Notes under the pieces: generated by a model
The model's input: the letters and a program-made list of their open reading frames with translations, nothing else
Told to the model about the DNA's origin: nothing
The model's database searches: none
Translations under genes and position numbers: made by a program
In this document: one piece after another, positions 19,926-28,486 of the stretch
Position numbering within the stretch: position 1 is the stretch's first letter
Layout: every line of letters begins with the position of its first letter
Source: Levilactobacillus brevis
Lineage (GTDB): Bacteria; Bacillota; Bacilli; Lactobacillales; Lactobacillaceae
Assembly (NCBI GenBank): GCA_021383565.1
Contig: CP079699.1
Coordinates: forward strand, 1,054,001 to 1,118,000
DNA: 64,000 bases
Direction: 5' to 3'

Positions 19926-21437
19926 TCACTCAACAGGATTATTCAGACTTTGAACCAATTTCTCCCACTTTTGCATGGTCTTCGTTGGCGAATAGTCCAA
20001 GACGAGATGCTGCGCGTTTCCCATAAAGGTGCGCTGTAAATCGGGATTTGCCAGGTATTCACGAATCTTTTGATAGAGTTTTTCCTGGTCGTTCACCGGA
20101 ACCAAGAAACCATTCTCGCCATCGTGAATCATTTCGTTAGGCCCATAGCGAATGTCATAGCCAATGACCGGAACCCCATAACTCAATTCCTCGACCGTGG
20201 AAAGTGAGAAGCCCTCTTCAACACTGGTCATCAGCGCCAAGGACGCCGGTCGATACTCACTGGTCAGATCCTTCTGGAACCCTCGCAAGAAAACGTGTTC
20301 ACCCAAATGGTGCTCGTCAATGTAGACTTGAAGTTCCTTTTGAATTTTCTGTCCAAATCCCAGCATGTGTAACTGAACACGTGGGAATTCCGGAATCAAT
20401 CGTTCGATAGCCTTAACCTGATGCATGAGTTGCTTTTCCGGCGAATACCGGGCGACACTGATGATGCGATACGGGTCGCGACGCATAACGTCCACTGGAT
20501 GTGGCGTGGCAAAGCCAACGGGAATCGTGGTCACCGGTGGTAAATTGTCAAAGCGTGCCAGTAAATCACGGCGTTGCTGGTCGGTCGACACCACGATCCC
20601 GTTGAATCGGGCCGGATGGGCCAAGATATAATCATAAATGCCGTGCTTAAGCTCGCCGGTCATGATGTCTTGGCCCACTCGCACGTGGGTACTGTGGAAG
20701 ACTGGACAAATCTTGATATCCGGTCGTGTCCGATCCAGCGACGTCGCCATTTGCCCGTTGCGATCGGTGAAGAAGATATCACCGGGCCGGGCAAGTTCGT
20801 CTAGGAAAAACGTTCGAAGTTCGGCCTCATCGTTGAAATAGTAGTCACGTTGCTGGTACTGTTTCAGGGTAATCTCTCGTAGGACCGTCTTCCCGTTGAC
20901 TTGCTTGAACTGTTTGATGAGTTTTACCTGTTGCTGGGGATTGTAATACAGCTCCGTATCGGTCAATCCCTTCTCCACGAGTAGACTGGTCCGACTCAAA
21001 AAGCCATGGGAATCATAGACGTCCCGGCGAATCTTCGCGTGGTGACGGTCGAAATAATTGACGTAGTCGAGACGGGTCGCCTCTTTATCCAAGAAGTGGG
21101 CGTACATCAGAAACAGCCCATCTGCGTTGTCGACTCGAATATCACACGTATTGGGAACCTCGCGCAACCGGTAATGACAAATGGTCTGCCAATAATGTCG
21201 CCAGTCAAAATGATAGAGCGGCCCATGCTGCTGACTGTTCTGGAAATAGTCGTACATGGAAAACCCGACGTCCGCAAAGCCGAATTTTTCGAGGTGCTCA
21301 TGCAACCGCGAACCGTACGATAAGTACAGAAGCGTCGCCGGCATCCCGGCCTGCTGGAACAACTGCATGCGGTTAAACTGGGCCTTCTCAATGCCGGTAA
21401 CCGCCGATCCCAGACTGGTATCTACAAAATAATTCAC
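19926..21437 (-). CDS. GT4-type glycosyltransferase 4 of the Ser-Asp protein locus
   Basis: A 503-residue close relative of glycosyltransferase 1. Both start NYFV, share TGIEKAQ-NRM-LF, a DYVNYFD segment, an RRDVYDSHGFLS/KRDIYDSRGFLS segment, and a GT4 domain with VARYSPEKQ and EEGFSLSTVEE, so the donor glutamates are intact. The start is GTG at 21437 with a purine-rich AAGGGGGAAGG site; the frame continues 25 codons upstream without one. It is the first gene of the minus-strand modification block and lies 144 bases from glycosyltransferase 3, with a promoter-like box between. Role in Ser-Asp glycosylation is inferred. Confidence 0.8.
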   Translation of the reverse strand: MNYFVDTSLGSAVTGIEKAQFNRMQLFQQAGMPATLLYLSYGSRLHEHLEKFGFADVGFSMYDYFQNSQQHGPLYHFDWRHYWQTICHYRLREVPNTCDIRVDNADGLFLMYAHFLDKEATRLDYVNYFDRHHAKIRRDVYDSHGFLSRTSLLVEKGLTDTELYYNPQQQVKLIKQFKQVNGKTVLREITLKQYQQRDYYFNDEAELRTFFLDELARPGDIFFTDRNGQMATSLDRTRPDIKICPVFHSTHVRVGQDIMTGELKHGIYDYILAHPARFNGIVVSTDQQRRDLLARFDNLPPVTTIPVGFATPHPVDVMRRDPYRIISVARYSPEKQLMHQVKAIERLIPEFPRVQLHMLGFGQKIQKELQVYIDEHHLGEHVFLRGFQKDLTSEYRPASLALMTSVEEGFSLSTVEELSYGVPVIGYDIRYGPNEMIHDGENGFLVPVNDQEKLYQKIREYLANPDLQRTFMGNAQHLVLDYSPTKTMQKWEKLVQSLNNPVE

Positions 21438-21612
21438 ACTGCCTTCCCCCTTGGGCACTAGCTTTCGTCCAACACACCCGCAAAATAGCACGATGGATGA
21501 AAGCACTTGCAATAGTATATGTTCCTAATTTAAGCCAAATCGCGGATGCAAGCAACTAATCCACCCTCAAACTTCGCCAGCGACTGGCATGATAAGGTTT
21601 CCTTACCAACAC

Positions 21613-21657
21613 AAAAGCCAGCTTCCATCCGCCTTACAGATAGAAACTGGCTATACT
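21613..21657 (-). terminator. Terminator-like hairpin beyond the structured repeat
   Basis: AGCCAG and CTGGCT arms extended by TTTC/GGAA enclose a 17-base loop. On the minus strand the hairpin is followed by TTTTGTGTT. It could end transcription from the rluA unit. On the plus strand its edge holds the TATACT box in front of the structured repeat. Confidence 0.5.
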
Positions 21658-21677
21658 TTAACTTTTCTAGTTTTCAC

Positions 21678-22082
21678 TGGCCGCCTACCGTTCGCGCCAG
21701 ATGAGCTGGAACGCGGTGGGCAGGACGCCCTGAGCCTGAGAAACGGTCTCAGGACTCGCTTGGAACCGCCCCAGACCGGCGTTTCCAAGTCGCCATTATC
21801 TAACCGGCTAACGCCGATCAGATAATCCCACGGCTGAGCTCATCTGGCGCTTCACTCTCGGCTACAATGGTGACACCCAATCAGACATGTTGTGGTTCCC
21901 AAACACGTAGACTTGCAAAGAATTTACACCGCTTCCCAGTAAAGTCACAATCTACGCTGGAGGAAGACAGTAATGGCGCCAGCCGTGACAACCCAGTTAG
22001 CCGACGTTTCTTGCCGGGTTACTGGGTGGGACGACTTGGGAGACTGGCGACTTTTGCCAGGCTTCCAAGCGAGGTGGAAGCC
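21678..22082 (+). ncRNA. Structured intergenic element, copy A (candidate large ncRNA)
   Basis: Perfect helices: P0 21678-21683/21859-21864; P1 21694-21707/21837-21850 (14 bp); P2 GTGGG/CCCAC 21716-21720/21827-21831; hairpins P3 21735-21740/21748-21753, P4 21759-21765/21783-21789, P5 21795-21801/21820-21826; then a CGTAGA/TCTACG helix (about 21906-21955), P6 21991-21997/22021-22027, P7 22044-22048/22056-22060, P8 22060-22066/22076-22082. Single-stranded blocks such as CGCGGTGGGCAGGAC and AATCCCACGGCTGAG are identical to copy B at 63622, whereas the helices differ in sequence but still pair. A TATACT box lies 20 bases upstream. No coding function is evident. The remaining bases of 21438-22156 hold only the terminator-like hairpin and the glycosyltransferase 4 leader. 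Confidence 0.7.
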
Positions 22083-22156
22083 CGCTCCTTGGCTGAAACC
22101 GATCCCCACAGCAGGCAGAATTACTGTTAGCCGCAGGCAATGATTTAATCAATCGA

Positions 22157-23077
22157 CTAACGGATAAGGCGGTCAGCACCATCCAGTATTTCCCGTTGAA
22201 TCACCCGTGCCATGTCAGTGGGCAACGGTGCGTAACAGGTGATCCAGCGCTGGTCGAACGGCTGGTAAAAGGACAACCGCGCACAGTGCAACGCCTGCCG
22301 GTGAATCCACGGATTGGTCTGCGTACCGTAAAGCCAGTCCCCCAGCAACGGATGCCCCAGCGACTGGCAGTGCACCCGAATCTGGTGAGTCCGGCCCGTA
22401 TACAGCTTAATAGCCAATAGGCTGGCCGTCTTGGACTGGGTTACCACCCGTAGTGCCGTCTTGGCTTGGCGGCCATCCGGACGTACCATGCGTTTGATAA
22501 AGGAACCCGGGGCCCGCCCAATGGGGGCCGTAACCGTCACCTGTCGTGGGGTGACCCGGCCCGTAGCCACCGCAATATAGCGCTTATCCAGTTGGCCCAG
22601 CTTTAACTGCTTATCCAAAATAGAATGGGCAAAGTGATGCTTGGCAAAGAGCACGGCACCACTGGTCTCCCGATCCAACCGCGTCACGATGTGGGTCACC
22701 GTGCTGGGCGCCTGAATCGTGACGAGATGGCCCTTCACCCGATTAGCTAGGGTATCATCCGGATACAAATGTGATGGCACCGAGGCCATCCCCGCTGGCT
22801 TATTCACCACTAGGAAGTGTTCATCCTCGTAGAGAATCTCCAGGGGCGCAAAGGATGTGCTCACGTTGGCATTGGCTGGTTCGGGGGGCAGCTGTAGCCC
22901 CACCGTTTGTCCGGGTCGCGCCATCGCAATGACACGTACCTCCTCACCGTCTAGGGTCACGACACCGCCGTGAAATTTCACACGTTTGAGAAACGTCCGG
23001 GTCACGCCATGATCCATCAAGACCGTCCGCACATGCATGGGACTAGTGCCCGTCACGCGCCACGCAAAACTGGTCAT
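22157..23077 (-). CDS. RluA-family pseudouridine synthase (YjbO type)
   Basis: A 306-residue pseudouridine synthase. The catalytic aspartate is in TRLDRETSG near residue 135. Other RluA features are VVNKPAGM near 92, [18 protein letters not shown] near 245 and [10 protein letters not shown]. It converts uridine to pseudouridine in structured RNA, probably 23S rRNA; the exact site cannot be read from sequence. It overlaps the end of nadK by 4 bases (ATGA) and is the last gene of the relQ-nadK-rluA operon, the same order as yjbM-yjbN-yjbO in Bacillus. Confidence 0.9.
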   Translation of the reverse strand: MTSFAWRVTGTSPMHVRTVLMDHGVTRTFLKRVKFHGGVVTLDGEEVRVIAMARPGQTVGLQLPPEPANANVSTSFAPLEILYEDEHFLVVNKPAGMASVPSHLYPDDTLANRVKGHLVTIQAPSTVTHIVTRLDRETSGAVLFAKHHFAHSILDKQLKLGQLDKRYIAVATGRVTPRQVTVTAPIGRAPGSFIKRMVRPDGRQAKTALRVVTQSKTASLLAIKLYTGRTHQIRVHCQSLGHPLLGDWLYGTQTNPWIHRQALHCARLSFYQPFDQRWITCYAPLPTDMARVIQREILDGADRLIR

Positions 23078-23877
23078 CCGTTCTCCCTCCCGATGAAGGA
23101 AGATTCGACGCGTTGCCAGAAATGAGTGTGCCGGTACTCAGCAAACGAAATGCGCTGCTGGGCAATCTGATAGGAGATGGCCTTGATAGGCCGACCTTCA
23201 ATACTCAACTGGTCGCACATCAAGACGTTGTTCGCCGAACTGACCGGCTCTACACGAATCCACTCGTCCGCCGGAATAATCAGCGGCGACCCGAGCGTTC
23301 GAAAGACCAGATTATTGATGGAGGCAATTTCGGCCATCTGAATGGCATCAAACTGCGGGCTCAGCACCGCACCGCCCACGGCCTTGTTGTAGGCCGTCGA
23401 GCCGGTTGGTGTCGAGATACACAGGCCATCCCCCCGAAAACTTTCGAAGAATTCACCCTTGATATAGACATCCGCCACCATGGTTCCGGAAACCTTCTTG
23501 ATGGTTGACTCGTTGAGCGCCAGCGCCCGGTCCGGATGAGTGCCATCGGCGTAGTCGACTTTAATCGTCAACAACGGGTAGCTGACACTCTGACCGTTAT
23601 CCTCGACCAGACTGTCAATTAGCTCTTGGACCTCATAGTCCCGCCAGTCCGTGTAAAAACCCAGATGGCCGGTATGAATCCCAACGAAACGCACCCGATC
23701 TAAGCGGTCATTGTAGTGGTGAAACGCCGATAACAGCGTCCCGTCGCCGCCGACCGTAATGACGATGTCCGGGTCCAGACTGTCTAGGACAATTCCTGCC
23801 GCCGTTAATCCTTTTTTTAAGGCCGTCGCAACCTTCACTGAGGCTTGGCCGTTGTTGCCATAAATGGAAACCTTCAT
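23074..23877 (-). CDS. nadK: NAD kinase
   Basis: A 267-residue enzyme that phosphorylates NAD to NADP. The family signature [14 protein letters not shown] is near residue 40. The NE/D motif ALNESTIKK is near 120, and a [11 protein letters not shown] block near 150 is typical of NAD kinases. The start at 23877 has AAGGAAG upstream and lies only 4 bases after the relQ stop; the frame stays open further but without a ribosome site. Second gene of the operon. Confidence 0.93.
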   Translation of the reverse strand: MKVSIYGNNGQASVKVATALKKGLTAAGIVLDSLDPDIVITVGGDGTLLSAFHHYNDRLDRVRFVGIHTGHLGFYTDWRDYEVQELIDSLVEDNGQSVSYPLLTIKVDYADGTHPDRALALNESTIKKVSGTMVADVYIKGEFFESFRGDGLCISTPTGSTAYNKAVGGAVLSPQFDAIQMAEIASINNLVFRTLGSPLIIPADEWIRVEPVSSANNVLMCDQLSIEGRPIKAISYQIAQQRISFAEYRHTHFWQRVESSFIGRENG

Positions 23878-23881
23878 TGCG

Positions 23882-24541
23882 TCAATCTTCCTTACTCTGA
23901 GGGGCGTTCGGCGTATCCCCACCCGCACCGTTCTGCGGTGTGTAGTGCTGCGCCTCCTGAATCTCTTCTCGAATTTCGGACATTTCCGTGTCCAACTTGA
24001 AGGCGGCCTCCGCCGCGCGCTGAAGTCGTGCACTCAGTTCCGTCGGGAAGTCCCCTTGATACTTATAATTCAACGAATGCTCAATCGTTGCCCAGAAATT
24101 CATGGCCAGTGTCCGCACCTGAATTTCCGCTAAAATCTTCTTTTCACCCGTGACGAGCTGTACCGGATACTCAATCACAATGTGATATGACCGGTAGCCA
24201 CTAGGTTTTTCATTATGAATGTAATCGCGTTCCTCAAGAATCGTGAGGTCGGTTCGTTGCCGGAGGAGGTCAACGACTTGATAAATATCCTCAACAAATT
24301 GGCACATGATTCGTAGTCCCGCAATGTCTTGCATATCCTGTTCCAAGCGTTCCTCCGCCACGTGGCGCCGCGTCATCTTCTCCACGATACTGGGGACTGG
24401 CTTGACGCGACCCGTGACAAATTCAATGGGCGGCCGTTGATTGCGATTCTCAAATTGTTTCCGAATGCCGCGGAGCTTGACTTTCAGCTCGCTGACGGCC
24501 TGTTGATAGGGCAATAAAAATTGATCCCAGTTTGCTATCAT
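23882..24541 (-). CDS. relQ: Small alarmone synthetase RelQ (GTP pyrophosphokinase)
   Basis: A 219-residue single-domain (p)ppGpp synthetase. The Rel/Spo synthetase motifs are visible: [56 protein letters not shown], the [17 protein letters not shown] block and LNYKY. No hydrolase, TGS or ACT domain is present, so it makes but does not degrade the alarmone. It leads the relQ-nadK-rluA operon, divergent from spxH as in many Firmicutes. An extended -10 (TATGGTAAAAT, TAAAAT at 24583-24588) lies about 45 bases upstream. Confidence 0.93.
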   Translation of the reverse strand: MIANWDQFLLPYQQAVSELKVKLRGIRKQFENRNQRPPIEFVTGRVKPVPSIVEKMTRRHVAEERLEQDMQDIAGLRIMCQFVEDIYQVVDLLRQRTDLTILEERDYIHNEKPSGYRSYHIVIEYPVQLVTGEKKILAEIQVRTLAMNFWATIEHSLNYKYQGDFPTELSARLQRAAEAAFKLDTEMSEIREEIQEAQHYTPQNGAGGDTPNAPQSKED

Positions 24542-24582
24542 GACGACTATCCCCCAACCTTAATTACACAGCTTACCTATGA

Positions 24583-24797
24583 ATTTTACCATAACTTGAG
24601 CGTAATCGAGACTAATTACCTCCTATCTGACCGCGAAATTTGAAAGTTGGGGTTAGTTTGATTTTCACGAGGCGTTTAGCTTTACCTGGCCGCAAAAATG
24701 TTGCATGATTAGGTTGCGTTTTAAACGAACGGGGCTCACCATCAAACAAACGTTTGGATTGCTATTTTTTGTATTTTTGCTAAAGTAGTGCTATTGT
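24583..24797. promoter_or_regulatory. Divergent promoters of relQ and spxH
   Basis: On the minus strand a TG-extended TAAAAT (24583-24588) serves relQ. On the plus strand TTGTAT (24769-24774) and TATTGT (24792-24797) with a 17-base spacer serve spxH. Between them is a CAAAC/GTTTG inverted repeat (about 24743-24756). Nothing else is seen in 24542-24857. Confidence 0.5.
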
Positions 24798-24857
24798 TAC
24801 TTTTTGTTTGGTGATCCTTGCTGATTACCAACAGGATAGATATTAGGAGGAAGCAAT

Positions 24858-25508
24858 GTGTTAGAAGTCTATTTGTTCGTCAACCCACTGGGGGCACGCT
24901 GTATGCGCTCAGAACAGAATATTATGCGGTTGGCTGACCACTTAAATAGCAAGGTGTCGTTTCAATTCGTCCCGCTGCTAAATCAACAAATTATCGAACA
25001 GGCTTTGCCAGAGCGGCACAGCTTGGCACAACGTAACGCTTACTTTAACGTTTACTACCAGGCGATTCTCGCCTATAAGGCAGCGCTCTTTCAAGGTAAG
25101 CGGAAGGGACGGAAATTTTTACTCGACATGCAGACGGCCGTCGTCAACAACCATCAACAGTTCTCCCAAAAACTGGCGGTTGAAGTTGCCAAGGACTGCC
25201 ACTTAGACCTCGACATGTTTACCGAAGACTGCGATTCTGATCTGGCGAAACAAGCCTTTCAGACGGATCAGAAGATGGCTGCCGAGATGAAGATTGAACA
25301 GTCCTCATCGGCTGTGATCTTCAACTGTGATGTTTCGCAATGTGGGTTGTTACTCAACGATGTCACCTATGATTCTCTGTGTGATGTTTGTGAAAGTCAG
25401 GGTGTTGCGACGCGAGAAATGTTAATGGGCGAACCTAATTATGCGCAAAACAACCAACCCAATTCAGCAGCTGCGGGCGCTTTTGCTCCGCATTTACGGG
25501 TATTATAA
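24858..25508 (+). CDS. spxH: ClpXP adaptor SpxH (YjbH), DsbA-like fold
   Basis: A 216-residue member of the DsbA-like YjbH family, which delivers the regulator Spx to ClpXP for degradation. The N-terminal LEVYLFVNPLGARCMRSE is the thioredoxin-fold start. The CxxC active site of true disulfide oxidases is reduced to a single Cys. The start is GTG at 24858, with AGGAGG 7 bases upstream; an overlapping ATG two bases earlier is out of frame. Gene position opposite relQ-nadK-rluA supports the assignment. Confidence 0.85.
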   Translation: MLEVYLFVNPLGARCMRSEQNIMRLADHLNSKVSFQFVPLLNQQIIEQALPERHSLAQRNAYFNVYYQAILAYKAALFQGKRKGRKFLLDMQTAVVNNHQQFSQKLAVEVAKDCHLDLDMFTEDCDSDLAKQAFQTDQKMAAEMKIEQSSSAVIFNCDVSQCGLLLNDVTYDSLCDVCESQGVATREMLMGEPNYAQNNQPNSAAAGAFAPHLRVL

Positions 25509-25522
25509 ATCGTTTTACATCA

Positions 25523-25554
25523 AGATCTGAGCGTTCGTGCTCAGGTCTTTTTTT
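25523..25554 (+). terminator. Terminator of spxH
   Basis: A 10-bp stem (AGATCTGAGC with GCTCAGGTCT, one G-U) with a 6-base loop is followed by seven T. Confidence 0.9.
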
Positions 25555-25664
25555 CGCGGCTAAATAATTTATGGTGACCCTAAAAATTTGCGTTTAAAAT
25601 CCCCCTAAATGTGAGCGGATATGGTATGATTGACCCAACTATTTTAGCCCAAAGGGGAACGTTT

Positions 25665-26531
25665 ATGACAACTGCCATCGTTACAGATACTGCTGCTTAC
25701 CTCACTGCCGATCAGATCGCCCAATACCCCATCACGGTGCTACCGATTACGGTGATTCTCGGTGGGCAGCAATATCCCGAATCCGAATTAAGCCTGCAAA
25801 CCTTCTACGATTATCTCAAAACCGACCAGGAACTGCCCACGACGGCTCAGGTCTCCTTGGGGCAGATTGAGGAAGCCTATGACCGACTGGTGAGTCAGGG
25901 CGTGGATGAGATTATCTCCATCCACCTCTCCAGCGGGATTACCTCGTTCATGAGTAACCTGCGCGCGTTCTGCCAAACGTACACCAAGGCTAAGATCTAT
26001 CCCGTTGACTCGCTGGTCGCCAGTGCCGGTGAAGCCAACCTCTGCTTGCTAGCGGGTAAGCTCATCGCGGCCGGACAATCGGCCGACCAGATTGTCCCCC
26101 AACTACTGGCTCTACGTGATACGCAGCACGTCTATTTTGCGGTCGATAATCTCAGCCACCTTGCGCGTACCGGGCGATTAACCAATCGCTCGGCCATGAT
26201 CGGCAATCTCCTGAATATCAAACCCCTGCTGACCTTCAATGAGGCCGGGCAAATCATTGCTATTGATAAGGAGCGGACGATGCGCCGAGCCTTTGGCTTT
26301 ATCACGGCTCACCTGAAAGCCGATCTCCAACAGATTGACTATCCGCTTCACGCCACGGTCATTGACGCCAACAACGAGGAGACGGCTCTGCGCTGGCAAC
26401 AGGCCCTCCACGAACAATTTCCCACCGTCCGGGTCTCGCGAAGTACGTTAGGCCCCGCCATCAGCGTGCACACCGGCGAAAAGACCATGGGCGTGCTTTG
26501 GCAACAGGACTGGCAATCCATTTCCGATTAG
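25665..26531 (+). CDS. DegV family fatty-acid-binding protein
   Basis: A 288-residue DegV protein (FakB-like). These bind a fatty acid and present it to the kinase FakA. Visible features are AIVTDTAAYL at the N-terminus, the TSQVSLG-like segment (here PTTAQVSLGQIEEAY), IISIHLSSGITSFMSN near 85 and VYFAVDNLSHLARTGRLTN near 165. The ATG at 25665 has AAAGGGGA 7 bases upstream; an upstream in-frame ATG does not. It stands alone. Confidence 0.9.
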   Translation: MTTAIVTDTAAYLTADQIAQYPITVLPITVILGGQQYPESELSLQTFYDYLKTDQELPTTAQVSLGQIEEAYDRLVSQGVDEIISIHLSSGITSFMSNLRAFCQTYTKAKIYPVDSLVASAGEANLCLLAGKLIAAGQSADQIVPQLLALRDTQHVYFAVDNLSHLARTGRLTNRSAMIGNLLNIKPLLTFNEAGQIIAIDKERTMRRAFGFITAHLKADLQQIDYPLHATVIDANNEETALRWQQALHEQFPTVRVSRSTLGPAISVHTGEKTMGVLWQQDWQSISD

Positions 26532-26540
26532 ACTAATCAA

Positions 26541-26585
26541 AAAACAGCATCCGTCTGCGAACTCATCGCGGACGGATGCTGTTTT
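26541..26585. terminator. Bidirectional terminator between degV and pepF
   Basis: A perfect 15-bp stem (AAAACAGCATCCGTC with its complement at 26571-26585), extended by an inner GCGA/TCGC pair, has A/T runs on both flanks. Confidence 0.92.
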
Positions 26586-26594
26586 ATTGTTGAT

Positions 26595-28403
26595 TTATTT
26601 CTTTAAGTCATGCGCCAATTGGCTAAATTCAGCCAACCGTTCATCAAACGTCTTAAACGCCGTCTCCAGGTAATCTGGCTTCGTCATGTCAACGCCAGCC
26701 TTCTGCATGACCTCGATTGGCAAGGCCGAGCTCCCCGACTTCAGGTAATTCAGGTAGGCATCGCGTTTGGCCGCGTCACCGCTGAGAATCCGTTGTGCTA
26801 GCGTGGTGGCCGCCGCGAATCCAGTCGAATACTGGTAAACGTAGTAATTGTAGTAGAAATGTGGAATCCGTGTCCATTCGTCCGCAATCTGCGGATCGGA
26901 GATGACCCCGTCACCGTAGTAACGCTGATTCAGGTCGCCATAGAACTTGCTCATGAAGTCGGCGGTCAACGTTTCTCCGGCCGCGTCCTGCTGGTGAATG
27001 TAATCCTCAAATTCAGCGAATTGGGTTTGCCGGTAAACCGTTCCCTTGAAGCCATCTAGGTAATGATTCAAAATGTACGCCCGAACTTGCGGGTCAGTTT
27101 GCGTCTTCAACAGATAATCTGTCAGTAAGTTCTCGTTGGTCGTTGAGGCAATCTCGGCCACGAAAATCGAGTAGTCTCCGTACTGGTAAGGCTGATTAGT
27201 CCGCGTGTAGTGGCTGTGCATGCTGTGCCCCATCTCGTGAACCAGCGTGAATAGGCTCTCCAGACTATCCTGCCAATTCAGCAAGATGTATGGCTTGGTA
27301 TCGTACATCCCACCGGAGTAGGCCCCCGTCCGTTTGCCCTGGTTCTCAACGACGTCAATGGCCCGGCCATCAAACATCTTCTGCACGTTAGCAACATAGT
27401 CGGGACCCAGAACGCGCAACGCTTTGAGTGCTTCCTGCTGGGCTTCCGGATAAGTATACTTCAGGCTCGGTTCCCCGGTAATTGGCGTATACAGATCGTA
27501 CATGTGGAGTTCGGGTAGGCCGAGAATTTCCTTCCGTAGGTTCACGTACTGATGGAGTGAATCCAAGTGAGCATTGACCGTCTTCACCAAAGTATCGTAG
27601 ACTACGGCTGGCACATGATTACTGCTCATCGCAGCTTCACGAGCGCTCCCGTAATGTCGGACCTGAGCGCTAAAATTATGCGTTTTAACCTCACTAGACA
27701 GCGTGCTGGCAAAGGTATGTCGGAATTGCTGATAAACGCTGTACAGCGCCTTAAATGCCTGCTCACGGACCTTAGGCTGAGTGGACTGAAGTAAGACGCC
27801 ATACAGCCCCTCCGACAGCCGGACATCCTTCCCGTCTTCGTCCTGAACGACAGGGAATTTGAGATCGGCATCGCTCAAGACACTGTAGGTCTTAGCAGAA
27901 GCACCAAAGATATCGCTGGCGCCGGCCAAGAGCTTTTCCTCAGCTGCGGATAACGTATGGTCCCGCTCCTCGCCCAACACGTCAAAGAAGTGTTGGTATT
28001 CGGTCAGCCGGGGTTCGGCGTCGATCAAGGCTTGGATGACCACCTGTGGCAACGCCAAGACTTCTGGCTCATACCAAGATGTCGCGGCTGCCACCGTGGC
28101 GACCAGACTCTCGGCCTGGCCAGACAAGGCCTGCGCGTTGGCGTCGCTAGTATCCTGGTCGTTTTTCAGGGAGGCGTAGACGTAGACCTTTTCCAATTGA
28201 CGGTTCAGGTCAAAAATTGCCGCCGTCACCTCGTAGAGATCCGCCGCACTTTCCGCCAGTTGGCCTTGATGGGTAGCCACCTCTTTGGCTTGTTGTTTAA
28301 CCGCGGCGACCGCCGCCTTAAAGGCCGCATCATCGGCATAAATGGGGGTCAGATCCCAAGTCAATGCCTCGGGAACCGCTGTGCGTTTGGGAATTTGTTT
28401 CAT
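26595..28403 (-). CDS. pepF: Oligoendopeptidase F (M3B)
   Basis: A 602-residue cytoplasmic zinc metallopeptidase that cleaves oligopeptides. The HExxH motif is in LVHEMGHSMHSHYT near residue 385, followed by the glutamate-containing IFVAEIASTTNE. The start at 28403 has AGGAGG 8 bases upstream; an in-frame ATG 18 codons earlier lacks one. It follows coiA by 83 bases, the same pairing seen in streptococci and bacilli. Confidence 0.95.
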   Translation of the reverse strand: MKQIPKRTAVPEALTWDLTPIYADDAAFKAAVAAVKQQAKEVATHQGQLAESAADLYEVTAAIFDLNRQLEKVYVYASLKNDQDTSDANAQALSGQAESLVATVAAATSWYEPEVLALPQVVIQALIDAEPRLTEYQHFFDVLGEERDHTLSAAEEKLLAGASDIFGASAKTYSVLSDADLKFPVVQDEDGKDVRLSEGLYGVLLQSTQPKVREQAFKALYSVYQQFRHTFASTLSSEVKTHNFSAQVRHYGSAREAAMSSNHVPAVVYDTLVKTVNAHLDSLHQYVNLRKEILGLPELHMYDLYTPITGEPSLKYTYPEAQQEALKALRVLGPDYVANVQKMFDGRAIDVVENQGKRTGAYSGGMYDTKPYILLNWQDSLESLFTLVHEMGHSMHSHYTRTNQPYQYGDYSIFVAEIASTTNENLLTDYLLKTQTDPQVRAYILNHYLDGFKGTVYRQTQFAEFEDYIHQQDAAGETLTADFMSKFYGDLNQRYYGDGVISDPQIADEWTRIPHFYYNYYVYQYSTGFAAATTLAQRILSGDAAKRDAYLNYLKSGSSALPIEVMQKAGVDMTKPDYLETAFKTFDERLAEFSQLAHDLKK

Positions 28404-28486
28404 GTCCAGTCCTCCTTCAAATTTTACATACTCCCAGTTTACCACTTTCACGCCCAACGTTGGCGGCTGATCTCCCGGTCATCTCA

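Noticed and set aside
21678-22140. Coding interpretation of copy A (several short frames on both strands).
   Set aside because: Changes between copies A and B follow helix pairing, not codon position, and no frame is shared.
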